DNA from: Arthrobacter sp. AZCC_0090
GTDB lineage: Bacteria; Actinomycetota; Actinomycetes; Actinomycetales; Micrococcaceae
Reading direction: 5' to 3'
Assembly (NCBI RefSeq): GCF_014207375.1
Contig: NZ_JACHEE010000013.1
Location: forward strand, 1-64,000
Length of the DNA: 64,000 nucleotides
Shown here: positions 42,696 to 52,808 of the stretch, piece by piece
How the letters are laid out: each line of letters starts with the position of its first letter
How positions within the stretch are numbered: position 1 is the stretch's first letter
Made by a program: the position numbers and the translations under genes
The notes under the pieces: model-generated
Seen by the model: only the letters and a program-made list of their open reading frames with translations
Told to the model about the DNA's origin: nothing
Database searches by the model: none

Positions 42696-42775
42696 GTGGG
42701 TTCCTTCCAGTTGATTCAGGTCTCCAATCCAGCCTACCGTTGCAGGGACCGCGACCACACGAGGCAGGAGGCCAC

Positions 42776-43519
42776 ATGGCTGCCGGCGAGCCCACCATCC
42801 TTGCCACCTCCGGCGGGTACAAGTCAGGTCATCGCACCAGGATGGAGTTCGATCTCCTGATGCGCCACGCGGTCGAACTCTCCGGCGTGAGCGGACGCGC
42901 CCCGCGAGTCGCGCACATCGGGACGGCGTCCGGCGACCAGCGTTGGTTCGCGGCGGAACTGGACCAGGCCGCCCGGGTTTCCGGTTTCGACTTCAGCCAT
43001 TTGAACCTGTTCACGATGCCCAATTACAGCGACCCCGAGGCGTACCTTTTGGAACAGGACGTGGTGTGGGTCAATGGCGGTTCAGTAGTCAATCTGCTGG
43101 CTGTGTGGCGTGCGCACGGACTGGACGGCATTCTGAGGCGAGTCTGGGAAGACGGAGTGGTGCTGGCCGGTGTATCGGCGGGCTCGATTTGTTGGTTCCA
43201 GGGCGGCACCACCGATTCCTACGGCCCTGAACTGCGTGCCGTGATCAATGGGCTCGGCTTCCTCCCCTACGCCAACGGCGTCCACTTTGACTCCGAGCCG
43301 GGCCGCCGGCCGCTGGTCCATCGCCTTGTTGCCGAAGGGGTGCTGAGCGAAACGCACTGCACCGACGACGGCGTCGGGCTCGTCTACCGCGGCACGGAAC
43401 TCGTAGACGTGGTTGCGGAAGTCAGGGGTAAGGCCGCTTATCGGGTCACCGCGGCGGCCGGAGATTCTGGCGGCGACGTTGCCGTTGAAGAGCGCTTGGA
43501 GTCCCGTTTCCTTGGGTGA
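42776..43519 (+). CDS. peptidase E-like serine peptidase (family S51)
   Basis: This 247-residue class-I-glutaminase-like fold protein has the nucleophile elbow GVSAGSICWF (Ser near residue 129), preceded by VVWVNGGSVVNLLAVW. S51 members cleave N-terminal aspartyl dipeptides or process cyanophycin, so this is the expected activity range. AGGAGG precedes the ATG. It is followed with an 8-bp overlap by an amidase, so the pair may act on related amide compounds. Confidence 0.88.
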   Translation: MAAGEPTILATSGGYKSGHRTRMEFDLLMRHAVELSGVSGRAPRVAHIGTASGDQRWFAAELDQAARVSGFDFSHLNLFTMPNYSDPEAYLLEQDVVWVNGGSVVNLLAVWRAHGLDGILRRVWEDGVVLAGVSAGSICWFQGGTTDSYGPELRAVINGLGFLPYANGVHFDSEPGRRPLVHRLVAEGVLSETHCTDDGVGLVYRGTELVDVVAEVRGKAAYRVTAAAGDSGGDVAVEERLESRFLG

Positions 43520-44966
43520 CATCCACGAACTCGGCGCCGTTGCGTTACGCGAAGCCCTGGCCACGGGACAGCTCTCCGCAGTTGAGGCCACGGGACATTT
43601 CCTTGCGAGGATCGCAAAGCACAATCACGCGCTGGGAGCTTTTGTCACGGTGACGGCCGACCAGGCCATGCTCGACGCCCGAACGGCCGACGCAACGTAC
43701 GTCCGCCAGCAGCGGGAAGGGGCAGAACTTCCACTCCTGCACGGGGTACCGCTGGCATTCAAGGACCTCACCGATGTGGCAGGAGTCGCCACCACCCACG
43801 GCAGTGCAGCCCTGGACCGCAAATCCGCGCCCGAGGACGGAGTCCTCGCTGCCACGCTCAAAGGCGCCGGTGCCATCTCACTGGGCAAGACTCAAGTTCC
43901 GGAATTCGGACTGACGGCCTACAGCGAAAACCGCATCGCACCGCCGTCGCGCAATCCGCACGCATTGAGCCGCAGCTCTGGCGGATCGTCAGGAGGCAGC
44001 GCTGCCGCAGTTGCTGCCGGCTTGATTCCCTTCGCGCCCGGGAGCGACGGCGGCGGTTCCATACGTATTCCGGCTGCGGCATGTGGACTGTTGGGGTTGA
44101 AGCCGGGTCGCGGCTTAGTGCCGGCGGGCGAAAGCGTTGGCGACGCCGCTCACTTGGTAGTTGCCGGACCTTTGGCGCGTTCCGCAGCGGATGCCGCGCT
44201 CATGATGGACGCCCTGGTGCCACGCGAATACCAGCCTGAACGGGGCTACCTTGCGGCCATCGGAGAAGCGCCGGCGGCCTTGCGCATCGGCGTGAGCCTG
44301 GACAGCCCATGGTCCACCACCTTTCCCTTCACGCCGGAGCAAGAAGCCTTGGATGCCCTCGACACGGGCGTCGAGCTGCTGACTGACGCCGGCCATTCAG
44401 TGTTCGACGCCGAGATCCGCTACGACAATCGCTATCCGGAAGCGTTCACCGCGGCCTGGACCGCCGGCGTCGGGAGCGCGCGCATCCTGCCGCAGCGCGA
44501 AGCCCTGCTGACCCCGCTGACCCGGACCTTCCGGCGTCGGGCGCAACAACGCAGCGCAGCAAAGGTCAACGAAGCCATCGGCTTCCTGCGGCAATTCACC
44601 CACGACACCGTTGCCCAGTACGGGCAGTGGGATCTCGTGCTGACGCCGTCGCTGGCACAGACGCCACGGCCCGTGGGCTGGTTCACCGGGCAGGACCTCG
44701 GTGGAAAACAGTGGCCGGCCCCGGACTGGCCTGGCGACGCGGACGACGACTACCGCAAGCAATGCGAGTTTGCGCCCTGGTCCTCCATGGTGAATGTGTG
44801 CGGGCTGCCGGCGATCACCCTGCCCGTGCATTGGACCGGCCCAACCCCAGGAACGGGGCTTCCGATGGGCATCCAACTCATTGGAAAGCCGGGATCCGAA
44901 CTCCTGCTCCTGCAACTCGCAGCGCAGCTCGAAGCTCCGGGAAAGACGGCCGATAAGCTCCTTTGA
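43512..44966 (+). CDS. amidase (amidase-signature family)
   Basis: The 484-residue amidase-signature enzyme has the Ser-cisSer-Lys triad: Lys in PLAFKDLTDVAG and the two serines within SRSSGGSSGGSAAAVAAG and GSDGGGSIRIPAA. It hydrolyses an amide, possibly also acting in amidotransfer-type reactions, but it is not GatA in context. I chose the TTG (GGAG ahead, 8-bp overlap with peptidase E) since homologues begin near DIHELGAVAL. Confidence 0.88.
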   Translation: MGDIHELGAVALREALATGQLSAVEATGHFLARIAKHNHALGAFVTVTADQAMLDARTADATYVRQQREGAELPLLHGVPLAFKDLTDVAGVATTHGSAALDRKSAPEDGVLAATLKGAGAISLGKTQVPEFGLTAYSENRIAPPSRNPHALSRSSGGSSGGSAAAVAAGLIPFAPGSDGGGSIRIPAAACGLLGLKPGRGLVPAGESVGDAAHLVVAGPLARSAADAALMMDALVPREYQPERGYLAAIGEAPAALRIGVSLDSPWSTTFPFTPEQEALDALDTGVELLTDAGHSVFDAEIRYDNRYPEAFTAAWTAGVGSARILPQREALLTPLTRTFRRRAQQRSAAKVNEAIGFLRQFTHDTVAQYGQWDLVLTPSLAQTPRPVGWFTGQDLGGKQWPAPDWPGDADDDYRKQCEFAPWSSMVNVCGLPAITLPVHWTGPTPGTGLPMGIQLIGKPGSELLLLQLAAQLEAPGKTADKLL

Positions 44967-45027
44967 ACGTTTGTCCAGAGCATCCAGAAATATGACATTA
45001 TGTGACACGGATGCCAGCATGGGATAA

Positions 45028-46497
<1,470 letters not shown>

Positions 46498-46521
46498 TCC
46501 CTTAACAACGTCGGCGTAAAC

Positions 46522-46580
46522 AACGACGGCGGCCGGAGTGTTTGGCGGGATTCCCACCGGGCGCACCGGCCGACGTCGTT
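46522..46580. terminator. bidirectional hairpin between convergent genes
   Basis: Fifteen-base arms (AACGACGGCGGCCGG with 14 of 15 complementary) enclose a 29-base loop, directly between the POT gene and the end of the DUF4190 gene. Confidence 0.6.
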
Positions 46581-47201
46581 CTAGTAGTTGTAGTTGTAGC
46601 GCGAAGCGGTTGCGGCAACGATCACAATAAAGACCCAGAAGATGACCGCACCGGCAATGCCGAGGTATCCCATCACGAGGCCCGCGATGGCCATGCCCTT
46701 GCCAGCCGGCTCGTTCTTGAGGGCCATGTGCCCAAGGATCACGGCCGCGATCTGCGGCAGCATGAAGAAGCCGAAACCGATGAAGACTGAGATGCCACAG
46801 CACATGCTGGCAATGCTCAGGCCCTTTGGCTCGGCAGGCATGCCATAGTAAGAGGGCTGACCATAGAGGCTCGGCGGCTGCCCGTAAGCAGGCTGTCCTT
46901 GGGAAGGCTGCCCGTACGGCGAAGCGGGCTGGCCATAAGCCGGTTGCTGTCCGTAAGCGGGTTGACCGAACTGGGCCGGACCGCCTTGGGGCTGGCCATA
47001 CGGTTCCTGCGGCTGCGGGGCCTGGGACTGCGTTCCGGGCTGACCGTAGGGGCCAGGAGCCGCCGGCGAGGCAAATGGCTGCTCGCCGTACGGGTTTTCA
47101 TTTGCCTGGGGTGCCGGCGGAACATACGTCGGTGGTTCGTAACCCTTGGGCGGTTCGTCACCCTGGGGGGTGTTCTCGGGTTTAGCTGGCTGGTCGGTCA
47201 T
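46581..47201 (-). CDS. DUF4190 membrane protein with Pro/Gln-rich N-terminus
   Basis: The 206-residue protein has a long low-complexity, disordered region built of PYGQP/PAYGQ repeats (about 45-118). Two membrane helices follow (about 128-150 and 165-195), with the DUF4190 pattern SIASMCCGISVF and AVILGHMALKNEPAGKGMAIAGLVMGY split by a loop. Function unknown; such proteins are common at the actinobacterial cell envelope. The ATG follows AAGGGGGAT. Confidence 0.85.
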   Translation of the reverse strand: MTDQPAKPENTPQGDEPPKGYEPPTYVPPAPQANENPYGEQPFASPAAPGPYGQPGTQSQAPQPQEPYGQPQGGPAQFGQPAYGQQPAYGQPASPYGQPSQGQPAYGQPPSLYGQPSYYGMPAEPKGLSIASMCCGISVFIGFGFFMLPQIAAVILGHMALKNEPAGKGMAIAGLVMGYLGIAGAVIFWVFIVIVAATASRYNYNY

Positions 47202-47409
47202 GGAAAATCCCCCTTGTGAGTCTTTCTGCCCAGCCTACCGCCGAGCCAAGGCGCACATAAGCTCCCGGAGCCCCAACTCGCCAACCCCGTGCCGCACTCC
47301 GGTGAACGGGCAGTGAATCTTCGTTGGTGGAGCGGAAATACGATGTCATAGGCACCGCAATAGTGTGTTTTCTCTTCATGGGCACCGGACCGTCTGGCAT
47401 GCTGGGTCA

Positions 47410-49068
47410 ATGGCTAGCCGCGCGGGCACAGTTGCCCTTCCACAGGACCTTGTAGACATCACCGCTCTTCTTGACGCGTACTACGACGTGACGCCGGATC
47501 TCAGCGATCCCGCCCAGCGCGTTGCATTCGGGACCTCCGGACACCGGGGTTCCAGCCTGAAGGCCTCGTTCAACGAAGGGCATATCCTCGCCATCACCCA
47601 GGCGATCGTGGAATACCGCGCAGGGCAGGGCATCACCGGCCCGCTTTTCCTCGCCAAGGACACCCACGGGCTGAGCGAACCTGCGCAAAATTCCGCCCTT
47701 GAAGTCCTCGCCGCCAACGGGGTCAACGTCCTGATCGACGCGCGGCACGGCTACACGCCCACCCCGGCGCTCAGCCACGCGATCCTCAAGTACAACAACG
47801 AGGCCGGGCCCGGGCAACCCCAGGCGGACGGCATCGTGGTCACCCCGAGCCATAACCCCCCAGCCGACGGTGGTTTCAAATACAACCCCCCGCATGGCGG
47901 CCCTGCCGACACCGATGCCACCGGCTGGATAGCCAACCGCGCCAACGAACTCCTGGAAAACGGCCTGCGCGGCGTCAAGCGGATTCCCTTGAACGATGCG
48001 CTCAAGGCGGAGGGCACCGGCAAGTTCGATTTCCTCAGCAGCTACGTGGACGATCTCCCGGCCGTCCTGGACCTCGACGCGATCCGCCAGGCCGGCGTCC
48101 GCATCGGCGCAGACCCCATGGGTGGCGCATCCGTGGACTACTGGGGTGAAATCGGCGAGCGTCACCAGCTGGACCTCACCGTGGTGAACCCCACCGTTGA
48201 CCCACAGTGGGCATTCATGACCCTCGACTGGGACGAGAAGATCCGCATGGACTGCTCCTCGCCGTCGGCCATGGCTTCGCTGATCAACCGGATGTCTGAC
48301 GCAGGCACGGGCAGCGCCTACGATATCGCCACAGGAAACGACGCCGACGCCGACCGTCACGGCATCGTGACCCCCGACGGCGGGTTGATGAACCCGAACC
48401 ATTACCTCGCCGTCGCGATCGACTACCTGTACCGCAACCGCACCGGCTGGAACCCGGACTCCGTGGTCGGCAAGACCCTCGTGTCCTCTTCCATCATTGA
48501 CCGCGTGGCCGTAGGGCTGGGCCGGAAGCTCGTGGAAGTTCCGGTGGGTTTCAAGTGGTTCGTGCCAGGCCTTCTCTCCGGCGAGGGCGCCTTCGGCGGC
48601 GAAGAGTCTGCTGGCGCCTCGTTCAACAAGCGCGACGGAAGCGTCTGGACCACTGACAAGGACGGCATCCTGCTGGCGCTGTTGGCATCCGAGATCACGG
48701 CAGTCACGGGCAAGTCGCCATCGCAGCTATACAAGGGCCTCACGGACCAGTTCGGCTCGCCCGTCTACGCCAGGATCGACGCCGCCGCCACGCGTGAGCA
48801 GAAGGCCGCGCTCGGCAAGCTCTCGTCGTCGGACGTCACCGCCACCACGCTGGCGGGCGAGGAAATCACCGCCAAGCTGACCGAGGCTCCGGGCAACGGT
48901 GCATCAATCGGCGGCCTCAAGGTGGTCACCGAGAACGCCTGGTTCGCGGCCCGCCCGTCCGGAACGGAGGACGTGTACAAGATCTACGCCGAGTCCTTCA
49001 AGGGCGTCGAGCACCTCAAGCAGGTCCAGGAAGAGGCCAAGGCGCTCGTGGACGGCGTGATTTCCTAG
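47410..49068 (+). CDS. pgm: phosphoglucomutase (alpha-D-glucose phosphate-specific)
   Basis: Pgm (552 residues) interconverts glucose-1- and glucose-6-phosphate for glycogen, trehalose and envelope sugars. The N-terminal FGTSGHRGSSL, phosphoserine loop VVTPSHNPPADGG, metal loop GNDADADRHGIV, sugar loop GEESAGASF and phosphate-binding RPSGTEDVYKIYAE are all present. The ATG before ASRAGT was chosen. There is no ribosome site, only a weak -10-like box 6 bases away, so a leaderless mRNA is possible. Confidence 0.96.
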   Translation: MASRAGTVALPQDLVDITALLDAYYDVTPDLSDPAQRVAFGTSGHRGSSLKASFNEGHILAITQAIVEYRAGQGITGPLFLAKDTHGLSEPAQNSALEVLAANGVNVLIDARHGYTPTPALSHAILKYNNEAGPGQPQADGIVVTPSHNPPADGGFKYNPPHGGPADTDATGWIANRANELLENGLRGVKRIPLNDALKAEGTGKFDFLSSYVDDLPAVLDLDAIRQAGVRIGADPMGGASVDYWGEIGERHQLDLTVVNPTVDPQWAFMTLDWDEKIRMDCSSPSAMASLINRMSDAGTGSAYDIATGNDADADRHGIVTPDGGLMNPNHYLAVAIDYLYRNRTGWNPDSVVGKTLVSSSIIDRVAVGLGRKLVEVPVGFKWFVPGLLSGEGAFGGEESAGASFNKRDGSVWTTDKDGILLALLASEITAVTGKSPSQLYKGLTDQFGSPVYARIDAAATREQKAALGKLSSSDVTATTLAGEEITAKLTEAPGNGASIGGLKVVTENAWFAARPSGTEDVYKIYAESFKGVEHLKQVQEEAKALVDGVIS

Positions 49069-49083
49069 CCCTCCCCGGACCCC

Positions 49084-49584
49084 TTACTCGGACTCTGCCG
49101 GGAGGCGCCACAGTTTCAGGATCCGGCGGATCGTGTGGTTGCCTCCCGGCGCCATGTCCACCAGCGCGATCTGGTCGAGCACGACGGCGTCACCCGGCTC
49201 GGGGCGCTTGCCATCGTGATGTGAAATGTGCGGACGGTAGTGGTCCAGGACGTAGCGAGGAGTTGCCGCGCGCCCTCCGACGCTCTCCATGGCGTCGAAC
49301 AGTTCCTCGTGCAAGCCCTGCAAAATGGGATGGTGTTCCACCAAGCTGACCGGTATGGAACCTTGGTGGCCAAATCCGGCGTCGGACCCCACCGTAAGCT
49401 CCGCCCCGAGGGCGCCCATCGCGGGCGCTGAAACAAGCTCGCTGAGACGAGCGGCGACGTCCTCACCGTCGGAGGGCTCGACGTCGAACCTCAGCAGGGT
49501 GATGTGCAGCGGCCAGTCACTGCGCGGGAAGACCAGCCCATCAGCCACTGCTTCGACGAATGCCACCAGAATCAGGTTCCGCAT
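49084..49584 (-). CDS. 2'-5' RNA ligase/2H phosphodiesterase family protein
   Basis: This 166-residue 2H-fold protein has the two active-site boxes, LHITLLRF near residue 27 and PHISHHDG near residue 118 (HxT/HxS pattern). The family includes cyclic-phosphodiesterases and RNA ligases; the substrate is not known. It converges on pgm with a 15-bp gap. Nearby tail-to-tail arrangement suggests no functional link. Confidence 0.85.
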   Translation of the reverse strand: MRNLILVAFVEAVADGLVFPRSDWPLHITLLRFDVEPSDGEDVAARLSELVSAPAMGALGAELTVGSDAGFGHQGSIPVSLVEHHPILQGLHEELFDAMESVGGRAATPRYVLDHYRPHISHHDGKRPEPGDAVVLDQIALVDMAPGGNHTIRRILKLWRLPAESE

Positions 49585-49614
49585 AAGGAAAGTTTCCCAC
49601 CGGTCCCGCGCAAC

Positions 49615-49868
49615 CCTCCATCACATATCCCGCCTTAAACACCGACCGTCGCTCACAAGACGTGAGCGACGGTCGGCGAAAAGGACGTCAAAGGAGAGCG
49701 AGCGCCGATCAAAGGGACGCTAAAGGTGAGTGAGGGTCCGTCGAGGAAAACGCTCGCTCACCTATCGGCACAAAAGCGCCGATCCTCCATCACATATACG
49801 GCCTTAAACGCCGATGCTCGCTCACAAGATGTGAGCGAGCATCGGCGAAAAGGACGTTAAAAGTGAGC
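49615..49868. repeat. two-copy structured intergenic repeat (169-bp period)
   Basis: Two related units start with CCTCCATCACATAT (49615 and 49784) and each carries a perfect hairpin. Unit A has a 15-bp stem at 49642-49676 and unit B an 18-bp stem at 49809-49847. The stems differ at three positions, and in each case the partner base differs too, so pairing is conserved. The box GGACG(T/C)(C/T)AAA with GAGYGAG occurs three times (49683, 49714, 49853). It fills nearly the whole gap and ends 5 bp before the nitroreductase stop. Confidence 0.8.
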
Positions 49869-49873
49869 GAGGG

Positions 49874-50479
49874 TTAGACGGTGCGGACGACGTCTTCGTA
49901 GGCGAACTTCGGCTTGGCTTCACCGAAGGCGTCCGGGCCCGGCTGGCCGATGTTGACCACGAGGAAGCTCTTCTGGTCGCCGGCCGGGAAGAACTCGGCG
50001 TCGATCGCAGCGAAGTCGGCACCGGTCATGGGGCCGGCAGCGAAGCCGAGGGAGCGGACGGCGAGGATGAAGTAGCCAGCCTGCAGGTGGGCGTTGTTGT
50101 TGCCCGTGGTTGCGGTGAATTCGGGGTTGGCGTCGTACATGGCCTTCGGGGCGGAGTAGACCGGGAGGAACTTGTCCCACTGCTCGTGCCAGGCGGTGTC
50201 GTAGGAAAGCACTGCGACCAATGGAGCAGAAGCGGTCTTGGCCTTGTTGCCCGGGGAGAGGGTCTCGACGAGCTTCGCCCGGGCTTCGTCCGAGCGGACG
50301 TAGGTGACGCGCAACGGCTGGGAATTGAACGCCGTCGGGCCGAACTTGGTCAGTTCATAGATGGCCTGGGCCTGCTCCTCGGAGACCTCGCCGGCAAAGG
50401 AGTTGGCTGTGCGGGCTTCGGCAAAGATGGCATCGACTGCTGCGGCGTCAATCACTGCTTCTTCGTGGGCGATCGTCAT
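49874..50479 (-). CDS. nitroreductase-family protein (RutE/malonic semialdehyde reductase-like)
   Basis: The 201-residue flavoprotein has the FMN-binding start EARTANSFAGEVSEEQ and LTKFGPTAFNSQPLRV. PEFTATTGNNNAHLQAGYFILAVRSLG follows, split by a turn, and then AGPMTGADF. RutE members reduce malonic semialdehyde in pyrimidine degradation; others reduce nitro groups or quinones. The ATG with AAAGG was preferred to two upstream in-frame starts. It is divergent from a uracil/xanthine permease, which fits a pyrimidine role but does not prove it. Confidence 0.85.
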   Translation of the reverse strand: MTIAHEEAVIDAAAVDAIFAEARTANSFAGEVSEEQAQAIYELTKFGPTAFNSQPLRVTYVRSDEARAKLVETLSPGNKAKTASAPLVAVLSYDTAWHEQWDKFLPVYSAPKAMYDANPEFTATTGNNNAHLQAGYFILAVRSLGFAAGPMTGADFAAIDAEFFPAGDQKSFLVVNIGQPGPDAFGEAKPKFAYEDVVRTV

Positions 50480-50667
50480 TCGCGTACCTTTCGCTGTGCC
50501 CGCAGCCGTGGACGGCCGGGCGCTTATGCTTTCCATGGTTGCAACTTCAACTTCCCCTCGCCTCTTCCCGTGAAGCCACGTGACGTTCCACACAGCGGAA
50601 TCGGCAGGCCGTACGGACGGTAAGGTTGCACCCGGACAGTCACAACTTTCAGGGAAGGCTCCCGTAG

Positions 50668-52020
50668 ATGAGCATGCTCGGAACCAAATGGAAGCTGCAC
50701 GGCAACGGCAAGACGATCCGGCCCGGACACGTAGTGGCGCCCGAGGAGCGGCTGGCGTGGCCGTTGACCATCGGCGTCGGCATGCAGCACGTCGTCGCGA
50801 TGTTCGGAGCCACCTTCTTGGTGCCCATCATCACGGGCATGCCACCGGCCACCACGCTCCTCTTTTCAGGCGTCGGCACCCTGTTGTTCCTGGTCATCAC
50901 GAAGGGCCGCGTACCCAGCTACCTTGGTTCCAGCTTTGCATTCATCGCCCCCATCCTGGCGTCCCAGCAGCAGTTCGGCGTTCCCGGCGCGCTGGGCGGC
51001 GTGGTGCTTGCCGGCGTCGTACTGGCGCTTGTCGGCGCAGTGGTGCAGAAGTTCGGCGCTGAGTGGATCAACCGGACCATGCCGCCCATCGTGACGGGCG
51101 CGATCGTCGCCCTGATCGGCCTGAACTTGGCTCCGGCAGCAAAGGCGAACTTCGACAAGGCCCCGGTCACCGCCCTCGTGACGCTGGTGACGATCATCCT
51201 GGTGAGCGTCCTCTTCCGCGGCATTCTGGGCCGCTTGAGCATCCTCGTGGGCGTGGTGGTTGGCTACTTCACCGCCATGACGCGCGGCGAAGTGGACTAC
51301 TCCAAGATGGACGCAGCCTCATGGATCGGGCTCCCGCACTTCCAAACACCCGAGTTCCACCTCGGCGTCGTTGGCTTATTCGTACCGGTTGTCCTGGTCC
51401 TTGTGGCTGAGAACGTGGGGCACGTGAAGTCCGTGGCCGCGATGACGGGGCGCAACCTCGACGACGTCTCCGGCCGCGCGTTGATTGCCGACGGCGTCGC
51501 GACGGTCCTCGCCGGGCTCGGCGGCGGCTCCGGCACCACCACTTATGCCGAAAACATCGGCGTCATGGCAGCCACAAAGGTTTATTCGACGGCGGCCTAC
51601 TGGGTTGCCGGGACCTTCGCCATTCTGCTGAGTTTCTCGCCCAAGTTCGGCGAACTAATTGCTACAGTTCCCGCCGGCGTGCTGGGCGGTGCCGCAACCA
51701 TGCTCTACGGGATGATCGGCGTCCTGGGCGTAAAGATCTGGGTGCAGAACAAGGTCAACTTCTCCAACCCCATCAACTTGACCACGGCAGCCGTCGCATT
51801 GATTATCGGGATCGCGGACTACACGTGGACCATCGGCGAACTGAAGTTCACGGGCATCGCACTGGGCTCGGCCGCTGCCTTGGCGGTCTACCACGGCATG
51901 AAGGCCCTGGCACGTTGGCGCCGGACGGTTGCCGAGCCGGAGATGGAGACGGCAGGGCTGCCGCCAGCGGCAAAGGCAGCGATGAATGCGGCGGCTAAGA
52001 GGAGCGGTAAGAAGCGGTAG
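50668..52020 (+). CDS. uracil/xanthine permease (NCS2 family)
   Basis: This 450-residue nucleobase:cation symporter has 14 predicted helices. Family marks are MQHVVAMFGATFLVPIITG split at the helix 1 break, the substrate-site VLVAENVGHVKSVA and the NCS2 signature GLGGGSGTTTYAENIGVMA. The UraA-like sequence favours uracil. A 16-bp palindromic terminator follows the stop. Divergent to the RutE-like gene. Confidence 0.92.
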   Translation: MSMLGTKWKLHGNGKTIRPGHVVAPEERLAWPLTIGVGMQHVVAMFGATFLVPIITGMPPATTLLFSGVGTLLFLVITKGRVPSYLGSSFAFIAPILASQQQFGVPGALGGVVLAGVVLALVGAVVQKFGAEWINRTMPPIVTGAIVALIGLNLAPAAKANFDKAPVTALVTLVTIILVSVLFRGILGRLSILVGVVVGYFTAMTRGEVDYSKMDAASWIGLPHFQTPEFHLGVVGLFVPVVLVLVAENVGHVKSVAAMTGRNLDDVSGRALIADGVATVLAGLGGGSGTTTYAENIGVMAATKVYSTAAYWVAGTFAILLSFSPKFGELIATVPAGVLGGAATMLYGMIGVLGVKIWVQNKVNFSNPINLTTAAVALIIGIADYTWTIGELKFTGIALGSAAALAVYHGMKALARWRRTVAEPEMETAGLPPAAKAAMNAAAKRSGKKR

Positions 52021-52042
52021 CGTCCCCTCCCTGGGAAATTCA

Positions 52043-52080
52043 TGTGTTCGGCGGGGAGAGTACCCTCCCCGCCGAACACA
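52043..52080. terminator. bidirectional terminator between permease and yqeY
   Basis: A perfect 16-bp stem (TGTGTTCGGCGGGGAG and complement) with a 6-base loop lies between the two convergent genes. No long T-run is present on either side. Confidence 0.75.
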
Positions 52081-52081
52081 C

Positions 52082-52549
52082 CTAGCTAAGACAGGCGCCT
52101 GCGGACGATCTCACTGACCACCTTGCCGTCGAAGCGGCCGGCGACCCTTTCGGTGACCGCTTCATGACATAGCCCATGTGCATCAGGCTTAACTCCACGC
52201 CGTTGGCCTTGAGGGAAGCGATGGTCCGGTCAACAATGGACTCGACTTCCTCGGAAGTCAGTGGTTCCGGGAGATAGGCTTCGATTACCTCGGCATCCGC
52301 GATCTCCGTGGCGGCACGCTCGGACTCTCCGGCCTCCTCGTAAAGGCGGGCGACCTCGTGATACTCCGCGGCCTCCTTCTGCAACATGGCCGTGATTTGG
52401 GCGTCGTCCAAATGGATCGGCACCTGTCCGGCCTTCTCACGGGTGTCAATCTCGCTCAGGACGTTGCGCGTGGCGTTCAGGGCGACGCGGTTGCCATCCT
52501 TCATATGGCTGACGACGTCTGCGTGCAGCCGCTCCTTCAAGGTGGACAT
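52082..52549 (-). CDS. GatB/YqeY-domain protein, frameshifted near the C-terminus
   Basis: The frame (155 residues) reads as a YqeY protein up to LMHMGYVMK, then leaves the family with a chance tail. Next frame over, the same DNA encodes AVTERVAGRFDGKVVSEIVRRRLS and a stop at 52086-52088, which is the expected family end. One G missing at about 52160/52161 (AAGCGGTC for AAGGCGGTC) explains it. YqeY proteins are thought to aid tRNA-dependent amidation, loosely. The ATG has GAGGAG. The last ~25 residues are affected, so function may survive in part. Confidence 0.85.
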   Translation of the reverse strand: MSTLKERLHADVVSHMKDGNRVALNATRNVLSEIDTREKAGQVPIHLDDAQITAMLQKEAAEYHEVARLYEEAGESERAATEIADAEVIEAYLPEPLTSEEVESIVDRTIASLKANGVELSLMHMGYVMKRSPKGSPAASTARWSVRSSAGACLS

Positions 52550-52674
52550 GGTGTGCTCCTCGATTCGATTTGCCGTGCTGGCCGGCTGCCAGCCCGGCAG
52601 GCGGTGACGGCGTCCCGGGCGGGGTCGTCGCATCGTAGGTGCATGGCAGAAGTCAGAGCCATACTTGTACATTC

Positions 52675-52703
52675 ATTATCTGCCAGGTGGCGACGCCGAG
52701 TAA
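52675..52703 (-). promoter_or_regulatory. candidate promoter of the yqeY-like gene
   Basis: On the minus strand GATAAT (5 of 6) is preceded after 17 bp by TTACTC, about 125 bp upstream of the ATG. The -35 is poor. The surrounding 260-bp gap (52550-52808) shows no other feature beyond GC-rich hairpins. Confidence 0.35.
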
Positions 52704-52808
52704 CCCCGCAATCCAACACTGAGCATGCCCCCTCTTGGCTTTGAGCATTGGACATATTCACACTATGTCCATTCCCCGCAGCCAACGGGGGGCATGTCCC
52801 TTGGGGGG

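Noticed and set aside
42369..42758. Longer rhodanese frame from an upstream ATG
   Set aside because: The extra 21 residues overlap the promoter side of the divergent peptidase E gene and lack similarity, and the GTG has a good ribosome site.
47407..48402. 331-codon minus-strand open frame opposite pgm
   Set aside because: Antisense to conserved Pgm, rich in Val/Gly/His as expected of a shadow frame, and with no ribosome site.
49615..49868. CRISPR array
   Set aside because: Only two units 169 bp apart, each with an internal palindrome and shared flanks, no regular spacers and no cas genes.
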